A model generated the notes under the pieces. It saw only the letters and a program-made list of their open reading frames with translations. It searched no databases and was not told the DNA's origin. From Candidatus Acididesulfobacter guangdongensis (GTDB lineage Bacteria; SZUA-79; Acidulodesulfobacterales; Acidulodesulfobacteraceae), in assembly GCA_004195045.1 (NCBI GenBank), contig SGBC01000002.1, positions 372,001 to 436,000 of the forward strand: 64,000 nucleotides of DNA. The letters run 5' to 3'. How positions within the stretch are numbered: position 1 is the first letter of the stretch; each line of letters opens with the position of its first letter. Position numbers and translations under genes: made by a program. Of the stretch, positions 46,397-55,736 are shown in pieces.

Positions 46397-46936
46397 CTAA
46401 TTTCTCCAAACTTTTATGGAATATAAATCGCTTCCGGTATCTTCTGTTAAAAATTTAAATCCTGCATCTTTTAGTCTCGGATATAAATGTATCGGTTTTC
46501 TGTCGTGAATTATCGATAATGCCGCGTCTTTATCCATATTTTCAATAATTTCGAAAATCTTCAAAAGAGGCTGCGGAGGCTCCAATTCTCTAACATCAAG
46601 CTCTGCTTCTCTGCAGTGGGCGAGTTTTTTTAAATCATCGTCATTGAAATTATTTTCATTTTTCCAATCTTCATCGGCAGCAGGTTCGTTTTTGTGATTA
46701 TCTGTTTTATAGAAAGTAATTTCAAATCCGCCGTCAACATGGTTTGCTGTATGTTCAAATCCTTTGTTTCTAAGTACGGAATACAGCGGAAAAGGTTCAA
46801 AACTGTTAATAACCTCTAACGCTTCACCGTCTTTGAGAGAGTTTACCGCTTCCATTATTTTTTGAAACGGATCATCACCTTTTGCTATGTCTTCTCTCAC
46901 GTCTAATTTTACTTTTTTTAATTTTTCCGTTTGCAT
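46397..46936 (-). CDS. Tandem DUF2249 protein
   Basis: A 179-residue protein made of two DUF2249 units: KLDVREDIAKGDDPFQKIMEAV...FEPFPLYSVLRNKGFE (about 9-80) and ELDVRELEPPQPLLKIFEIIE...RKPIHLYPRLKDAGFK (about 110-178). DUF2249 is a TusA-like fold often encoded beside hemerythrin and NO-related genes. Cys108 in AHCREAELDVRE just precedes the second unit. It follows the hemerythrin gene by 25 bp, forming an operon. Confidence 0.85.
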   Translation of the reverse strand: MQTEKLKKVKLDVREDIAKGDDPFQKIMEAVNSLKDGEALEVINSFEPFPLYSVLRNKGFEHTANHVDGGFEITFYKTDNHKNEPAADEDWKNENNFNDDDLKKLAHCREAELDVRELEPPQPLLKIFEIIENMDKDAALSIIHDRKPIHLYPRLKDAGFKFLTEDTGSDLYSIKVWRN

Positions 46937-46961
46937 TTTATTGTCCTCATTTTTTATCGGA

Positions 46962-47456
46962 TTATTTAACTGTCCTCATTTTGTCCATAATTTCATTTTT
47001 CTCTTCATTGCTTAATTGCATTTCTGCCATATTAAACAATATATTATCTTCTTTTTCTATATGTTCCGATAGCAACTGTATCAGGCTGTCCCCTTCCGAT
47101 ACGATATTTCCATACTTGCCGTCTATTGAATATTCGGCTATAGCATCTTTAAATTCTTTAGAAAGCTGTCTTGATTGTTCATGTTCCAAAAGCATTACGT
47201 GAATTGGTCCTGTTTCCGTACCTATATAATTTCCAAGGACCGGAAATAAAGCGTTCTCTTCCTTTTTAAAATGTATTTCAAGGTCTTTATCAATAAAAGA
47301 AGTAATTTCGTGAAGCTGATTTATTAGATTTTTTCTCAGAGAATCGGATGTCTGACCTCCTATTTTTTTTAAATAACCGTCAAGATTTCCTAAAACAGCT
47401 CTTACTGCTTCATGATCACTTTTTAATGCGTCTATCGGATCCAGCATTGTATCCAT
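46962..47456 (-). CDS. Hemerythrin HHE-domain protein
   Basis: A four-helix diiron protein of about 164 residues that may bind O2 or NO or serve iron storage. The histidine/glutamate ligands are seen in LKSDHEAVRAV, DKDLEIHFKKEENALFP, IHVMLLEHEQSRQL and LLSEHIEKEDNILF. The frame is open to 47498, but ATG 47456 is preferred because AGGGAGA lies 7 nt upstream. It is the first gene of a two-gene operon with the DUF2249 protein, and its promoter side faces the palindrome at 47660. Confidence 0.9.
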   Translation of the reverse strand: MDTMLDPIDALKSDHEAVRAVLGNLDGYLKKIGGQTSDSLRKNLINQLHEITSFIDKDLEIHFKKEENALFPVLGNYIGTETGPIHVMLLEHEQSRQLSKEFKDAIAEYSIDGKYGNIVSEGDSLIQLLSEHIEKEDNILFNMAEMQLSNEEKNEIMDKMRTVK

Positions 47457-47659
47457 AATATTCTCCCTGTCATTATCTATTGTGAATTTATTTCTCAATT
47501 GCTCAATTTTGTAAATTTGATTAATTTTGATACAATATTTTTAAGTTATATCATTATATGTTATATTATATATATTATATAAGTTAGGATGTATATATTA
47601 TTTATATTAATTTTATATCGATCCATTTTTAAATTTTATCATATATAATATAAATATCA

Positions 47660-47673
47660 GTGATAAAAATCAC
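47660..47673. promoter_or_regulatory. CRP/FNR-type palindrome
   Basis: GTGAT-AAAA-ATCAC has perfect 5-bp arms and a 4-bp centre. It lies in the divergent gap between the hemerythrin operon and the H-protein-like gene, 75 bp before the latter's ATG. The similarity to the box at 44398-44411 suggests one regulator of the CRP/FNR family for both transcripts. Confidence 0.5.
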
Positions 47674-47747
47674 ATAAATATTTAAAATGAAGAATTATTA
47701 TTTACAGTGTTATCATAAATATAATAGAATATAAATTTGGAGATATT

Positions 47748-48197
47748 ATGGCTGAAGTTCAAGGATGCGAATTACCTGAGGACATTTATTACGATACAGA
47801 AAAAGATACATGGGCTAAACCTGTGGATAACAACATAGTGATTTTAGGCATGACTGATGTTGCTCAGACTCAGGCTGGGAAAATTCTTCATGTTACGTTT
47901 AAAAAAATAGGAACAATGGTTAATAGACGCGGCAATACGGCTACGATAGAAAGCGGAAAATGGGTTGGACCTATCCCGTCGCCTGTTTCAGGTGAAATTA
48001 TAGAAGTCAATGAAAAACTTTTGAACGACCCCCTTTTATTAAATATACTTCCTTATACCGACGGATGGGTGACAAAAGTTAAAGCTTCTAATTTAGATGA
48101 ACTCAAATTTCTCGTAACAGGGAAAGAAGCCATTGAGCTCTACAGAGAAAAAATTATAAAAGAGCAGATTCAATGCATGAGGTGTTCCAGTCAGTGA
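47748..48197 (+). CDS. Lipoyl-carrier (glycine cleavage H-like) protein
   Basis: A 149-residue protein of the GcvH fold. VILGMTDVAQTQAGKILHVTFKKIG leads to TIESGKWVGPIPSPVSGEIIEVN, with Lys71 as the likely lipoylation site. Other glycine cleavage genes are absent, so it may serve another lipoate-dependent system, such as the lipoate-binding proteins of sulfur-oxidising sHdr complexes. It ends with a CMRC motif (Cys143, Cys146), not usual in GcvH. TTGGAGA precedes the ATG. Confidence 0.85.
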   Translation: MAEVQGCELPEDIYYDTEKDTWAKPVDNNIVILGMTDVAQTQAGKILHVTFKKIGTMVNRRGNTATIESGKWVGPIPSPVSGEIIEVNEKLLNDPLLLNILPYTDGWVTKVKASNLDELKFLVTGKEAIELYREKIIKEQIQCMRCSSQ

Positions 48198-48407
48198 GAT
48201 GAGACTTTTACTGCGGTGTTATTTTTGCAATTATGCAAACAAATGCGCCGGCAAATAAATAAAATATAATAACTGTTTTATTATTATCAAATGTTGACCC
48301 ACAGAATATTCCGCATTTCGGCAGAATTGATACGATGGATATGCAGATAAAAAAATTAGCCATTGCATAAATTAATTAAATTTTACAGTTTATATTATAT
48401 AAAAAAA

Positions 48408-48749
48408 ATGAATAGCAATAGTGAAGATAGCGGCGCACATAGGGACGGCAATGATAATATCGGTGATGCTGCCGACATTACTAAGGAAAACAAAAAAGCA
48501 ATTAAGCATGAAGTAATATTGCTTGTCTCGAAATGGTGCGAAGAATGTGTTCCTGCTGACAGAGTCTGGAAAACATTGTTTGATGAAAGGAAGGATTTCA
48601 CTTATAGACTGATTGATGTTTCAGAACCTGAAGGCAGACGGATATCTATCAGCTTGTATATAAGGAGTGTTCCTTCAACTATTATCGACGGCAAACTTTC
48701 ATATGTGGGTATTCCTACCAAGGAAGATGCCAATGAATTACTTTCATAA
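48408..48749 (+). CDS. Thioredoxin-like protein, CEEC motif
   Basis: About 113 residues. After a low-complexity N-terminus, EVILLVSKWCEECVPADRVWKTL shows a thioredoxin-fold beta-strand followed by the WCxxC site, here CEEC, which is unusual. RSVPSTIIDGKLSYVG supplies the cis-proline (VP). It is probably a small cytosolic thiol-disulfide protein. The frame is open from TTG 48363; ATG 48408 is preferred as the first ATG, though neither has a strong ribosome site. Its 3' end overlaps the next gene by 17 nt. Confidence 0.75.
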   Translation: MNSNSEDSGAHRDGNDNIGDAADITKENKKAIKHEVILLVSKWCEECVPADRVWKTLFDERKDFTYRLIDVSEPEGRRISISLYIRSVPSTIIDGKLSYVGIPTKEDANELLS

Positions 48750-51351
48750 GATAATCAAATTTGCAAGAGATATTATAATTAAACTGTTTAAATTCAAACG
48801 GTTGGATAAGTTTATTTTATCTATAGCAATATCTGTTTCTATTCTGATTGCTGCGGCATCTGCCTTGTTATTATCAAATTTCAGCAATAAAATAATTAAT
48901 ACCGGAACAAGGATTACAAGTTCTTATATTGCAGATGAAACATTTAATACTATGTTTCAGGTAATGAAAAGAGGATGGAATGAAAAGCAGGTTGCCGAAT
49001 TTATAAGAGCGTTAAAAAAATCCTCTGATTCTGAAAAAATGGTAAATGTAAGTATCTTCAGAGGTAAAATTGTTTCTAAGCAGTTCGGTAAAATTTCTCA
49101 GCCTGCCGAGAATTCTGTCGTAGCGCAGTCATTTTTAACAGGTTTGCCTGAATATAAAAAAATCAAAGGTTTGTCCGTTTATGCCTATCCGCTAAAAGAT
49201 AAAGAGCTATGTCTTAAATGTCATACTATGGCTAAGACAGGAGATGTTAACGGCGTCATTGAAGTTTCATTCAATCCTGTTTATTTAACTAAAAAAATCC
49301 AATATTATTATTACGCGCTTTTAATACTTATATTTTTGCTGCCTATTATAGGCGGAGCATTTGTGGCTTTTATTTTAAGAAAATCCGTTAAAAAAGGCAT
49401 AAACAGTATTAATAAAGAAGTTGAAAATATTAATACAGTCAGAGATTTAAAAATGTTAGAGTCTAATCTCTCCGACCTTAAATTTGAAGAGTTTAACAGC
49501 GTTTATCAGGGTATTGTAAAACTTTCGTCAAAACTCAGAGATGTTGCTATAGATAAAGACATATTGGAATTTGAAATCAAACTTCTGGAACGTTTTATAA
49601 TAACTTCTGAAGTGGTAAAAGATTGGAAAGAGCATGTTTTTAATCTGCTGATTGAAATGAACAATATTATTAAAGTTTATAATGTATTTTCAATATTCGT
49701 GCAGGATGAAGAGCTCATAGAATTAGAAGTTTTCTGGAAAGGGGAACCTACAGAAAAAACAAAAATAATATTCAACGAAATGGTAAATAAAAATATATAC
49801 CATGACAGTTTTAGTCCTTTATTGAAAGATATGGAAAATATAATAATAACCCATAATATAGCCGATAAAAAGATTAAACTGCCTGAATTAACCGCTGACG
49901 ATATTTCAGTTAAAACCAAAAAAATAATACTGAATACGCCTCATATTGGCGGCATTGTAGGGATAGGAGTCCAGTCAGAAGAATCTCTTGACAGTACCAG
50001 AGAGTTAGTAATAAATAGTGTTCTGACGACGCTTTTAAATGTCATAGGTTCAATAAAAGCAATTTACAAATATACCAAAGACCTTGAATATTATGCTACG
50101 AGAGACGGACTTACGGAACTTTATAATCAGAGAGTCTTCAATGAATTCCTTCATTACGAAGCGGAAAGAGCCAACAGAAATAATTCTATCTTCAGTTTAT
50201 TGTTTATAGACTTGGATAATTTTAAATTTATCAACGATATGTATGGGCATAATTTTGGAGATACAATGCTTCAGAATGTTGCAGATATTTTAAATAAATT
50301 AAAAAGAAGCGGGGATATCCTAGCAAGGTATGGAGGAGACGAGTTTGCGATAATTCTGCCGGGGGCGGGTATAGAGCAGGCTTATATGATAGCCGAAAGA
50401 ATCAGAGAGAAAATCGGAACTTTGCTTCTAAAATATCCCGATAGCAAAAAAAATATTGGAATAACGTCTTCAATAGGCGTTGCATCATATCCCCAGTCCG
50501 CAGCTACAGAAAAAGATATTTTTATGCTTACGGACAATATGATGTATAAAGCGAAGGCTAAAGGCAAAAATCAGGTTTATGTCGCACAGGAAGAAGACAT
50601 GATTACTGTATATCAGGAAGCTCGTGAAAAGAGCAATATGGTAATAGACGCACTAAATAGAACAGAAGTCATGGTCCCTTATTTTCAACCGATTGTCGGA
50701 TTAAAAGACAATAAAATTCTTGCCAATGAACTTCTTATGAGAATAAATTATAAAGGGGCAACGCTTTCGGCGGGTGAATTTATAGAAGTGGCTGAGGCAA
50801 TAGGTGTAGCGCATAAATTAGACCTTTTGTTAATGGAAAAAGCGTTTAAAATGATGAAAGAAAGTGATTTTGACGGGTTTTTATTTGTCAATCTGTCTCC
50901 AAAATCATTGATTCTTTCCGAGTTTATTAAAAATGTTAAAGATATCATTTTAAAATATAATATAAATCCCGATAGAATAGTTTTTGAACTTACGGAAAGA
51001 GAAACTATTAAGAATATAACGCTGCTTGAAAAGTTTGTTACCAATTTGAAATATGAAGGTTTCAGGTTTGCAGTAGACGATTTCGGTTCCGGTTTCAGTT
51101 CATTTCTATATATTAAACATTTTCCGGTTGATTTTATCAAAATTGACGGTGAATTTATAAGAAGCATTATGACAGATAAAATAGACAGGGCTTTTGTAAT
51201 AAGTTCTGTTTCCATAGCAAAAGAAGTCGGTATAAAAACTATTGCAGAATTTATAGAAAATTATGAAATATTGCAGGAAGTTACAAAATTAGGCGTAGAT
51301 TACGGACAGGGATTTTTTCTTGCCAAGCCGGCCCCGGAATTAAAATCGTAA
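48733..51351 (+). CDS. Heme-sensor (DUF3365) GGDEF-EAL protein
   Basis: An 872-residue inner-membrane c-di-GMP protein. A span at about 20-45, a periplasmic DUF3365-type domain with a CXXCH heme-c motif, CLKCH (160-164), a second span at about 192-215, then a GAF-like region (about 290-450), a GGDEF domain with GGDEF at 534-538 and an EAL domain with ELLMR (666-670) and DDFGSGFSSFLYIKHFPVDFIKID. The third residue of EAL is L here with M at the fourth, so activity is likely but not certain. ATG 48733 is chosen because AGGA lies 8 nt upstream; ATG 48727 is the alternative. It overlaps the thioredoxin-like gene, so heme maturation or redox coupling is plausible. Confidence 0.88.
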   Translation: MNYFHKIIKFARDIIIKLFKFKRLDKFILSIAISVSILIAAASALLLSNFSNKIINTGTRITSSYIADETFNTMFQVMKRGWNEKQVAEFIRALKKSSDSEKMVNVSIFRGKIVSKQFGKISQPAENSVVAQSFLTGLPEYKKIKGLSVYAYPLKDKELCLKCHTMAKTGDVNGVIEVSFNPVYLTKKIQYYYYALLILIFLLPIIGGAFVAFILRKSVKKGINSINKEVENINTVRDLKMLESNLSDLKFEEFNSVYQGIVKLSSKLRDVAIDKDILEFEIKLLERFIITSEVVKDWKEHVFNLLIEMNNIIKVYNVFSIFVQDEELIELEVFWKGEPTEKTKIIFNEMVNKNIYHDSFSPLLKDMENIIITHNIADKKIKLPELTADDISVKTKKIILNTPHIGGIVGIGVQSEESLDSTRELVINSVLTTLLNVIGSIKAIYKYTKDLEYYATRDGLTELYNQRVFNEFLHYEAERANRNNSIFSLLFIDLDNFKFINDMYGHNFGDTMLQNVADILNKLKRSGDILARYGGDEFAIILPGAGIEQAYMIAERIREKIGTLLLKYPDSKKNIGITSSIGVASYPQSAATEKDIFMLTDNMMYKAKAKGKNQVYVAQEEDMITVYQEAREKSNMVIDALNRTEVMVPYFQPIVGLKDNKILANELLMRINYKGATLSAGEFIEVAEAIGVAHKLDLLLMEKAFKMMKESDFDGFLFVNLSPKSLILSEFIKNVKDIILKYNINPDRIVFELTERETIKNITLLEKFVTNLKYEGFRFAVDDFGSGFSSFLYIKHFPVDFIKIDGEFIRSIMTDKIDRAFVISSVSIAKEVGIKTIAEFIENYEILQEVTKLGVDYGQGFFLAKPAPELKS

Positions 51352-51670
51352 CACGCAAAAAATAAAACCATAAATAAGAGCTTAAAAATACATCTGCCCT
51401 TATAATTATAACCGATAATTATTATCTTATCTAAATATCTAACCTATATTTATCTCTATAACTCCGCATTAGGTATTCAATTATTAACTTATATAAATAT
51501 CTAAGTATGCAGATATTATATTAATTTAATGTAAATTATTAATTGACTTACATTTTATAATATGATAAAAACTAAATATTATTTTTAAATATTGATTTTA
51601 GTTAAAAATAATAATTAGTCATATTAACAATCACATTAACTTAACAAACATTAAAGGAGGAAAGCGCATT
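51352..51670. other. Intergenic region, nothing recognised
   Basis: A/T-rich spacer between the heme-sensor protein and the secreted protein. It ends in AAAGGAGGAAAG, an excellent ribosome site for the next gene. No RNA motif, repeat or gene was seen. Confidence 0.4.
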
Positions 51671-52669
51671 ATGGGTTTAAAATTATTTAGAAAGTTAATT
51701 TTTATTTTTATGCTGAGCGTATTTATTATTTCGTTTAGCAGTATAAAATCTCATGCCGCTACTTACGGGGTTTTTACAAATATTGCGCTAAATGTCGGAG
51801 GCAGCTATTCGTCTGTCGTGGGTAAGGTTAAAAATGCCTTAAATAATATCGGCTGGAATGTGGTTTCCGTAAAAAGAATTTCGCTTCCTAAGGGAGATTC
51901 TCATATATCTACTGTCGTTGTAGCTAATAATAAATCTTATGACGCATATATGACTGATAACGGTAAAAACCCCGCTGCAGCATTTGGTTTGCCGCTCAGA
52001 GTAAGCGTCTATACAACCCCCACGCATGGAACGGTTGTAAGTATGGTCAATCTTCCGGCTCTTGCAAGAACGTTTTCAGGAAATTCATATATTGCTTATG
52101 CCGCCAAGATGAACAATAAGATTAAAAGTGCAATTAGGGCAGCGGTGGGAGGTACGGCATCGAACACACAATATGGTCCGATGAGAGCGGGCAGATTTCC
52201 GGGCGGCATAGGAGGCGGTTCTTTTCCAGGCAGCGTTGTTGTTGTTCAGAATTATTCGGGAAGCACAAATGCAAATCTTGAAGGTGTTGCCGCTTTAGTT
52301 AAGAAGGGAATTCAAATAAACAAAAGCAGGTGGCATTACGCTTATGAAATAAATGATCCATCGTCAGGCTTTATAGAGTTGGGAGTAACAAGAAATTCTA
52401 CCGAAAGACACAGTATCACAATAGACAGCGGAGCAAGAGCTACAAAAACGTATAAAAATCCTGGTATAGACCACAGTTCTGCTTTTCCTGTTGAAATCTT
52501 AGTATATCGTGACGGAAACTATACTAATATCGGCATATTAGGCGAAATGTGGAGGATGAAATATTATTTTGCCGATGCAGGAATGTGGGCATTTATGCAG
52601 CATATGGGGATGCCTGGCTCTATTCAGGGTTCGCTGAAAAAATTAATCCTTTACGGAACTGCGTATTAA
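51671..52669 (+). CDS. Secreted protein of unknown function
   Basis: A 332-residue protein with a clear signal peptide (about residues 1-29, ending SHAA). The mature part seems to have two halves joined by a Gly/Pro/Phe-rich linker (about residues 165-195). The first, VGGSYSSVVGKVKNALNNIGWNVVSVKRISLP, faintly recalls DUF302 domains; the second has LEGVAALVKKGIQINKSRWHYAYEI and a VEILVYRDG strand. I do not recognise the family. A very strong ribosome site suggests good expression. It converges on nrdJ. Confidence 0.7.
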   Translation: MGLKLFRKLIFIFMLSVFIISFSSIKSHAATYGVFTNIALNVGGSYSSVVGKVKNALNNIGWNVVSVKRISLPKGDSHISTVVVANNKSYDAYMTDNGKNPAAAFGLPLRVSVYTTPTHGTVVSMVNLPALARTFSGNSYIAYAAKMNNKIKSAIRAAVGGTASNTQYGPMRAGRFPGGIGGGSFPGSVVVVQNYSGSTNANLEGVAALVKKGIQINKSRWHYAYEINDPSSGFIELGVTRNSTERHSITIDSGARATKTYKNPGIDHSSAFPVEILVYRDGNYTNIGILGEMWRMKYYFADAGMWAFMQHMGMPGSIQGSLKKLILYGTAY

Positions 52670-52721
52670 TTAATTTGAAAACAATCATGATTTTATAATT
52701 TCCATCCCCCTGGAAGAAAAA

Positions 52722-52782
52722 CCCCTGTTTAATACTCTTAACAGCATATCATGTTATTTGATAGCAAGAGATTAAACAGGGG
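52722..52782. terminator. Bidirectional intrinsic terminator
   Basis: CCCCTGTTTAAT (52722-52733) pairs with ATTAAACAGGGG (52771-52782), and the inner CTCTT/AAGAG extends the stem. On the plus strand GATTTTATTT follows; on the minus strand TTTTTCTTCC follows. It lies between two convergent genes and can end both transcripts, although nrdJ would carry a 240-nt tail. Confidence 0.85.
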
Positions 52783-52799
52783 ATTTTATTTATTAACTT

Positions 52800-53015
52800 T
52801 TCTTAAGTCTGCCTCACTGATAGCAGAAAAGGCATGCTTTACTATTCTTTTGCTTAAAGACAGACACAGTTGACAGGAAATAGTGAAGTATATCCGTAGT
52901 TGTGTTTACTATCCATAATCAACCAATTACTCATAAGTCTTACGACTCAAGTTCTACATGACGAGGGCTGGTTGATTGGCTTCAGTTCTAAACCGTACCG
53001 CTGCTCGCCGCACAG
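52800..53015. ncRNA. Candidate structured RNA or relic, function unknown
   Basis: The stretch is visibly richer in G/C than other spacers and holds several nested stems: AATCAACCA/TGGTTGATT (52917-52925 / 52969-52977), inside it AGTC-TTAC-GACT (GUAA loop on the minus strand), TGCCT/AGGCA, and a segment AATAGTGAAG that can pair with CTTTACTATT upstream or TTTACTAT downstream. Such mutually exclusive pairings suggest a structured RNA. It may be an independent RNA, the nrdJ 3' tail, or a transposon remnant. I could not match it to a known family. Confidence 0.35.
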
Positions 53016-53020
53016 TTGTA

Positions 53021-55681
53021 TCACCCGCAGTCGGAATAGCCGCAGTCTAAGCATACGGTGCAGCCTTCAGCATGTTTAAGATTTGAACCGCCGCAGGACG
53101 GACATGCGCCTCTGAATTGAGCATTTAACCCCGATGTTGCGTTAATATTACCTTTTTCGTTATTATAATTGCGATTATTGCCGTTATTTTTATTTATAGT
53201 ATTAATGTTTAAAGCATTGTCTCGGCAATTTTGTTTTTTCAGGTACGTCATTTCTTTTAAACTTTTTTCAAGAGCCTTGCCTATAGCATCTGCGCAGGAA
53301 TAAATAATACTTTCTCCAAATCCGTATGGCTGATTGCATCTTATTCCTTTTAGCTGGCTTATAATTTCTTCGGCATCAATTCCTGAGCGCAATGCCATGC
53401 TGACCATCCTGCCAATAGATTCCGTCTGACTTTGAGCGCAACCGCCAGATTTGCCTATAGAATTAAAAATTTCAAAAGGCGCTCCGTTTTCGTCTTTATT
53501 TACGGTAACGTACAAAGGTCCGCAGCCTGTTACAGTCTTTATCGTCACTCCGTGAATAATATCAGGTCGTTTTCTCGGCTCTATTGGCATACATCTTGAT
53601 GAATTATCCAATCCGGCGGAATTATTGACCGCGTTGTCGTTGTTGATTGCAATGCTATTTTCGTTTTGTGTTTTTCGTTCTTGCGATTTCGGCGTTGTTA
53701 AAACCTGTTCGCGAGAGCCGTCTCTATAAACGGTAATTCCCTTAAGATTGAGTCTATAAGCCTGCATATAAACTTCTTCAATATCTTCTTTGGTAGCATC
53801 ATGAGGAAAATTAACCGTTTTGCTTACAGCATTATCTGTATATTTCTGAAAAGCCGATTGAGTTAATACATGCCATTTAGGCAAAATATCATGGCTTGTG
53901 ATAAAAACCGAGTTTAAATATTCAAAAATTTGATATTCTTCTAATTTTTCTCCGTTTTTCTCATATAAGTTTTTTATTTCAGGGTTTATTTTCAAAGGCA
54001 ATGGATTGTAATGTTTCCAGTTTTGGTATGTATTTTTGTCAAATTTACCCTCTTTTGCTATAAAATTTATTAATTCATCGGAGAAAATGCCCAGTTCTTC
54101 AAATTTATCTTTTAAATTTTTATCAATTTCTATTAATGACTGGTTGTCTAAAACATGCCTTTCATAACTTAGCGCAAATAAAGGTTCTATACCGCTTGAA
54201 GCCCCGCCTATAATGCTTATGGTGCCTGTCGGCGCGATTGTGGTAGTAGTTGCGTTTCGCATTGCCTTATAGCCGTTTGTTTTCCATACTGAATTTTCGA
54301 AATTAGGAAAACTTCCGCGAATTTCTCCAAGCTCTTGAGATTTTTCTTTTGATTCGCTGTTTATAAATTTCATTATTTTTTCAGCTGTTTGCAATGCAAT
54401 ATTGCTGTTATACGGAATATCCAATTTTATAAGGGTGTCCGCATATCCCATTAAGCCTAACCCTATTTTTCTGTTTGACAGTGTAGTTTCTTTTATTTTG
54501 TCAAGAGGATAATTATTTTTGTCTATAACATTGTCTAAAAAATGGGTAGCTGTATGAATGGTTTTTCTTAAGGCTTCCCAATCTATTAAACTATCTATAA
54601 AATTTGCATAATAATCGGCTGATAAATTAGTTTCGCCGAACCTCGTTCCGGTAGCGTCCATTATTTCTAATCCGCTCATCTTTACGTTTATCGGATGTTT
54701 TTTTATGAATTTGCCAATATTTATAGAACCAAGATTACATGATTCGTAAGGAATAAGTGGTTGTTCACCGCAAGGATTTGTAGATTCGATTGGACCGGCG
54801 GACGGGACCGGGTTAAATTTATTAATTCTGTCTATAAAAATTATGCCCGGCTCACCGCTTTTCCATGCCAGTTCTATTATTGTATTCAACACTTCTTTTG
54901 CGTTGAGGTATTTTACTACTTCTTTGCTTCTCGGATTTATTAGCGGATATTCTTCGTTATTTAGTGCTTTATTTATAAAATCTTCGGTAATTGCAACAGA
55001 TATATTGAAATTATTAAGTTTTGAAGTATCTTTTTTAGATGTTATAAAATCAATGATATCAGGATGGTCTATGTTAAGAATTCCCATATTGGCGCCTCTT
55101 CTGGTACCTCCCTGCTTAACTGCTTCCGTAGCTGCATTAAAAACCTGCATAAACGAAACAGGACCGCTAGATACGCCTTTTGTTGAATGAACGACGTCAT
55201 TTTTCGGTCGCAATCTTGAAAACGAAAACCCTGTGCCGCCACCGCTCTGATGAATAAGCGCCGTATTTTTTAATGTCTCAAATATTGAACTCATAGAATC
55301 TTCTATGGGAAGCACAAAACACGCGGATAACTGCTGAAGGGGTCTGCCGGCGTTCATTAAAGTGGGAGAATTCGGAAGAAATCTCAAATTGGACATTTCA
55401 TCGTAAAAATCATATTTTAACCTTGCGATATTTTCTTTAGAAGATTTATAGTTGTAATCTGCTTCGGAGATGTTTTCCGCAACCCGCTCGAACATTCCTG
55501 AAATATTTTCAATTATAGAACCGTCCGCATTTTTTGCTAAGTAGCGTTTTTTTAGAACCGTCACGGCATTTTCGCTAAAATTTTTTAATAGAGTGTCTTT
55601 TTCAATATCCGCCTCAAAATCCATTTTTGAATCTGCAGGTTTTTCAACATTTAAATTCTTCTTACTAATGTCCATTTTCAC
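53021..55681 (-). CDS. nrdJ: B12-dependent (class II) ribonucleotide reductase
   Basis: Reduces ribonucleotides to deoxyribonucleotides using adenosylcobalamin, with or without oxygen. The 886-residue protein has an N-terminal FLPNSPTLMNAGRPLQQLSACFVLP, then SGGGTGFSFSRLRPK, NPCGEQPLIPYESCNLGSIN (active-site cysteine) and ATTTTIAPTGTISIIGG, and a C-terminal zinc-ribbon-like CPSCGGSNLKHAEGCTVCLDC that recycles the active site. Length is normal. Two NrdR-like boxes lie 56-99 bp upstream. No other RNR genes are in the window. Confidence 0.96.
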   Translation of the reverse strand: MKMDISKKNLNVEKPADSKMDFEADIEKDTLLKNFSENAVTVLKKRYLAKNADGSIIENISGMFERVAENISEADYNYKSSKENIARLKYDFYDEMSNLRFLPNSPTLMNAGRPLQQLSACFVLPIEDSMSSIFETLKNTALIHQSGGGTGFSFSRLRPKNDVVHSTKGVSSGPVSFMQVFNAATEAVKQGGTRRGANMGILNIDHPDIIDFITSKKDTSKLNNFNISVAITEDFINKALNNEEYPLINPRSKEVVKYLNAKEVLNTIIELAWKSGEPGIIFIDRINKFNPVPSAGPIESTNPCGEQPLIPYESCNLGSINIGKFIKKHPINVKMSGLEIMDATGTRFGETNLSADYYANFIDSLIDWEALRKTIHTATHFLDNVIDKNNYPLDKIKETTLSNRKIGLGLMGYADTLIKLDIPYNSNIALQTAEKIMKFINSESKEKSQELGEIRGSFPNFENSVWKTNGYKAMRNATTTTIAPTGTISIIGGASSGIEPLFALSYERHVLDNQSLIEIDKNLKDKFEELGIFSDELINFIAKEGKFDKNTYQNWKHYNPLPLKINPEIKNLYEKNGEKLEEYQIFEYLNSVFITSHDILPKWHVLTQSAFQKYTDNAVSKTVNFPHDATKEDIEEVYMQAYRLNLKGITVYRDGSREQVLTTPKSQERKTQNENSIAINNDNAVNNSAGLDNSSRCMPIEPRKRPDIIHGVTIKTVTGCGPLYVTVNKDENGAPFEIFNSIGKSGGCAQSQTESIGRMVSMALRSGIDAEEIISQLKGIRCNQPYGFGESIIYSCADAIGKALEKSLKEMTYLKKQNCRDNALNINTINKNNGNNRNYNNEKGNINATSGLNAQFRGACPSCGGSNLKHAEGCTVCLDCGYSDCG

Positions 55682-55736
55682 ACCTATGTTTTATGGTTGT
55701 AAAATAAATTAAAAATTAAATATAAATTAAACATTC

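Noticed and set aside
52988-53023. Read-through of the nrdJ TGA stop as selenocysteine into a short extension
   Set aside because: The C-terminal zinc-ribbon already ends normally, and the next frame gives only ten residues before TAG with no family support.
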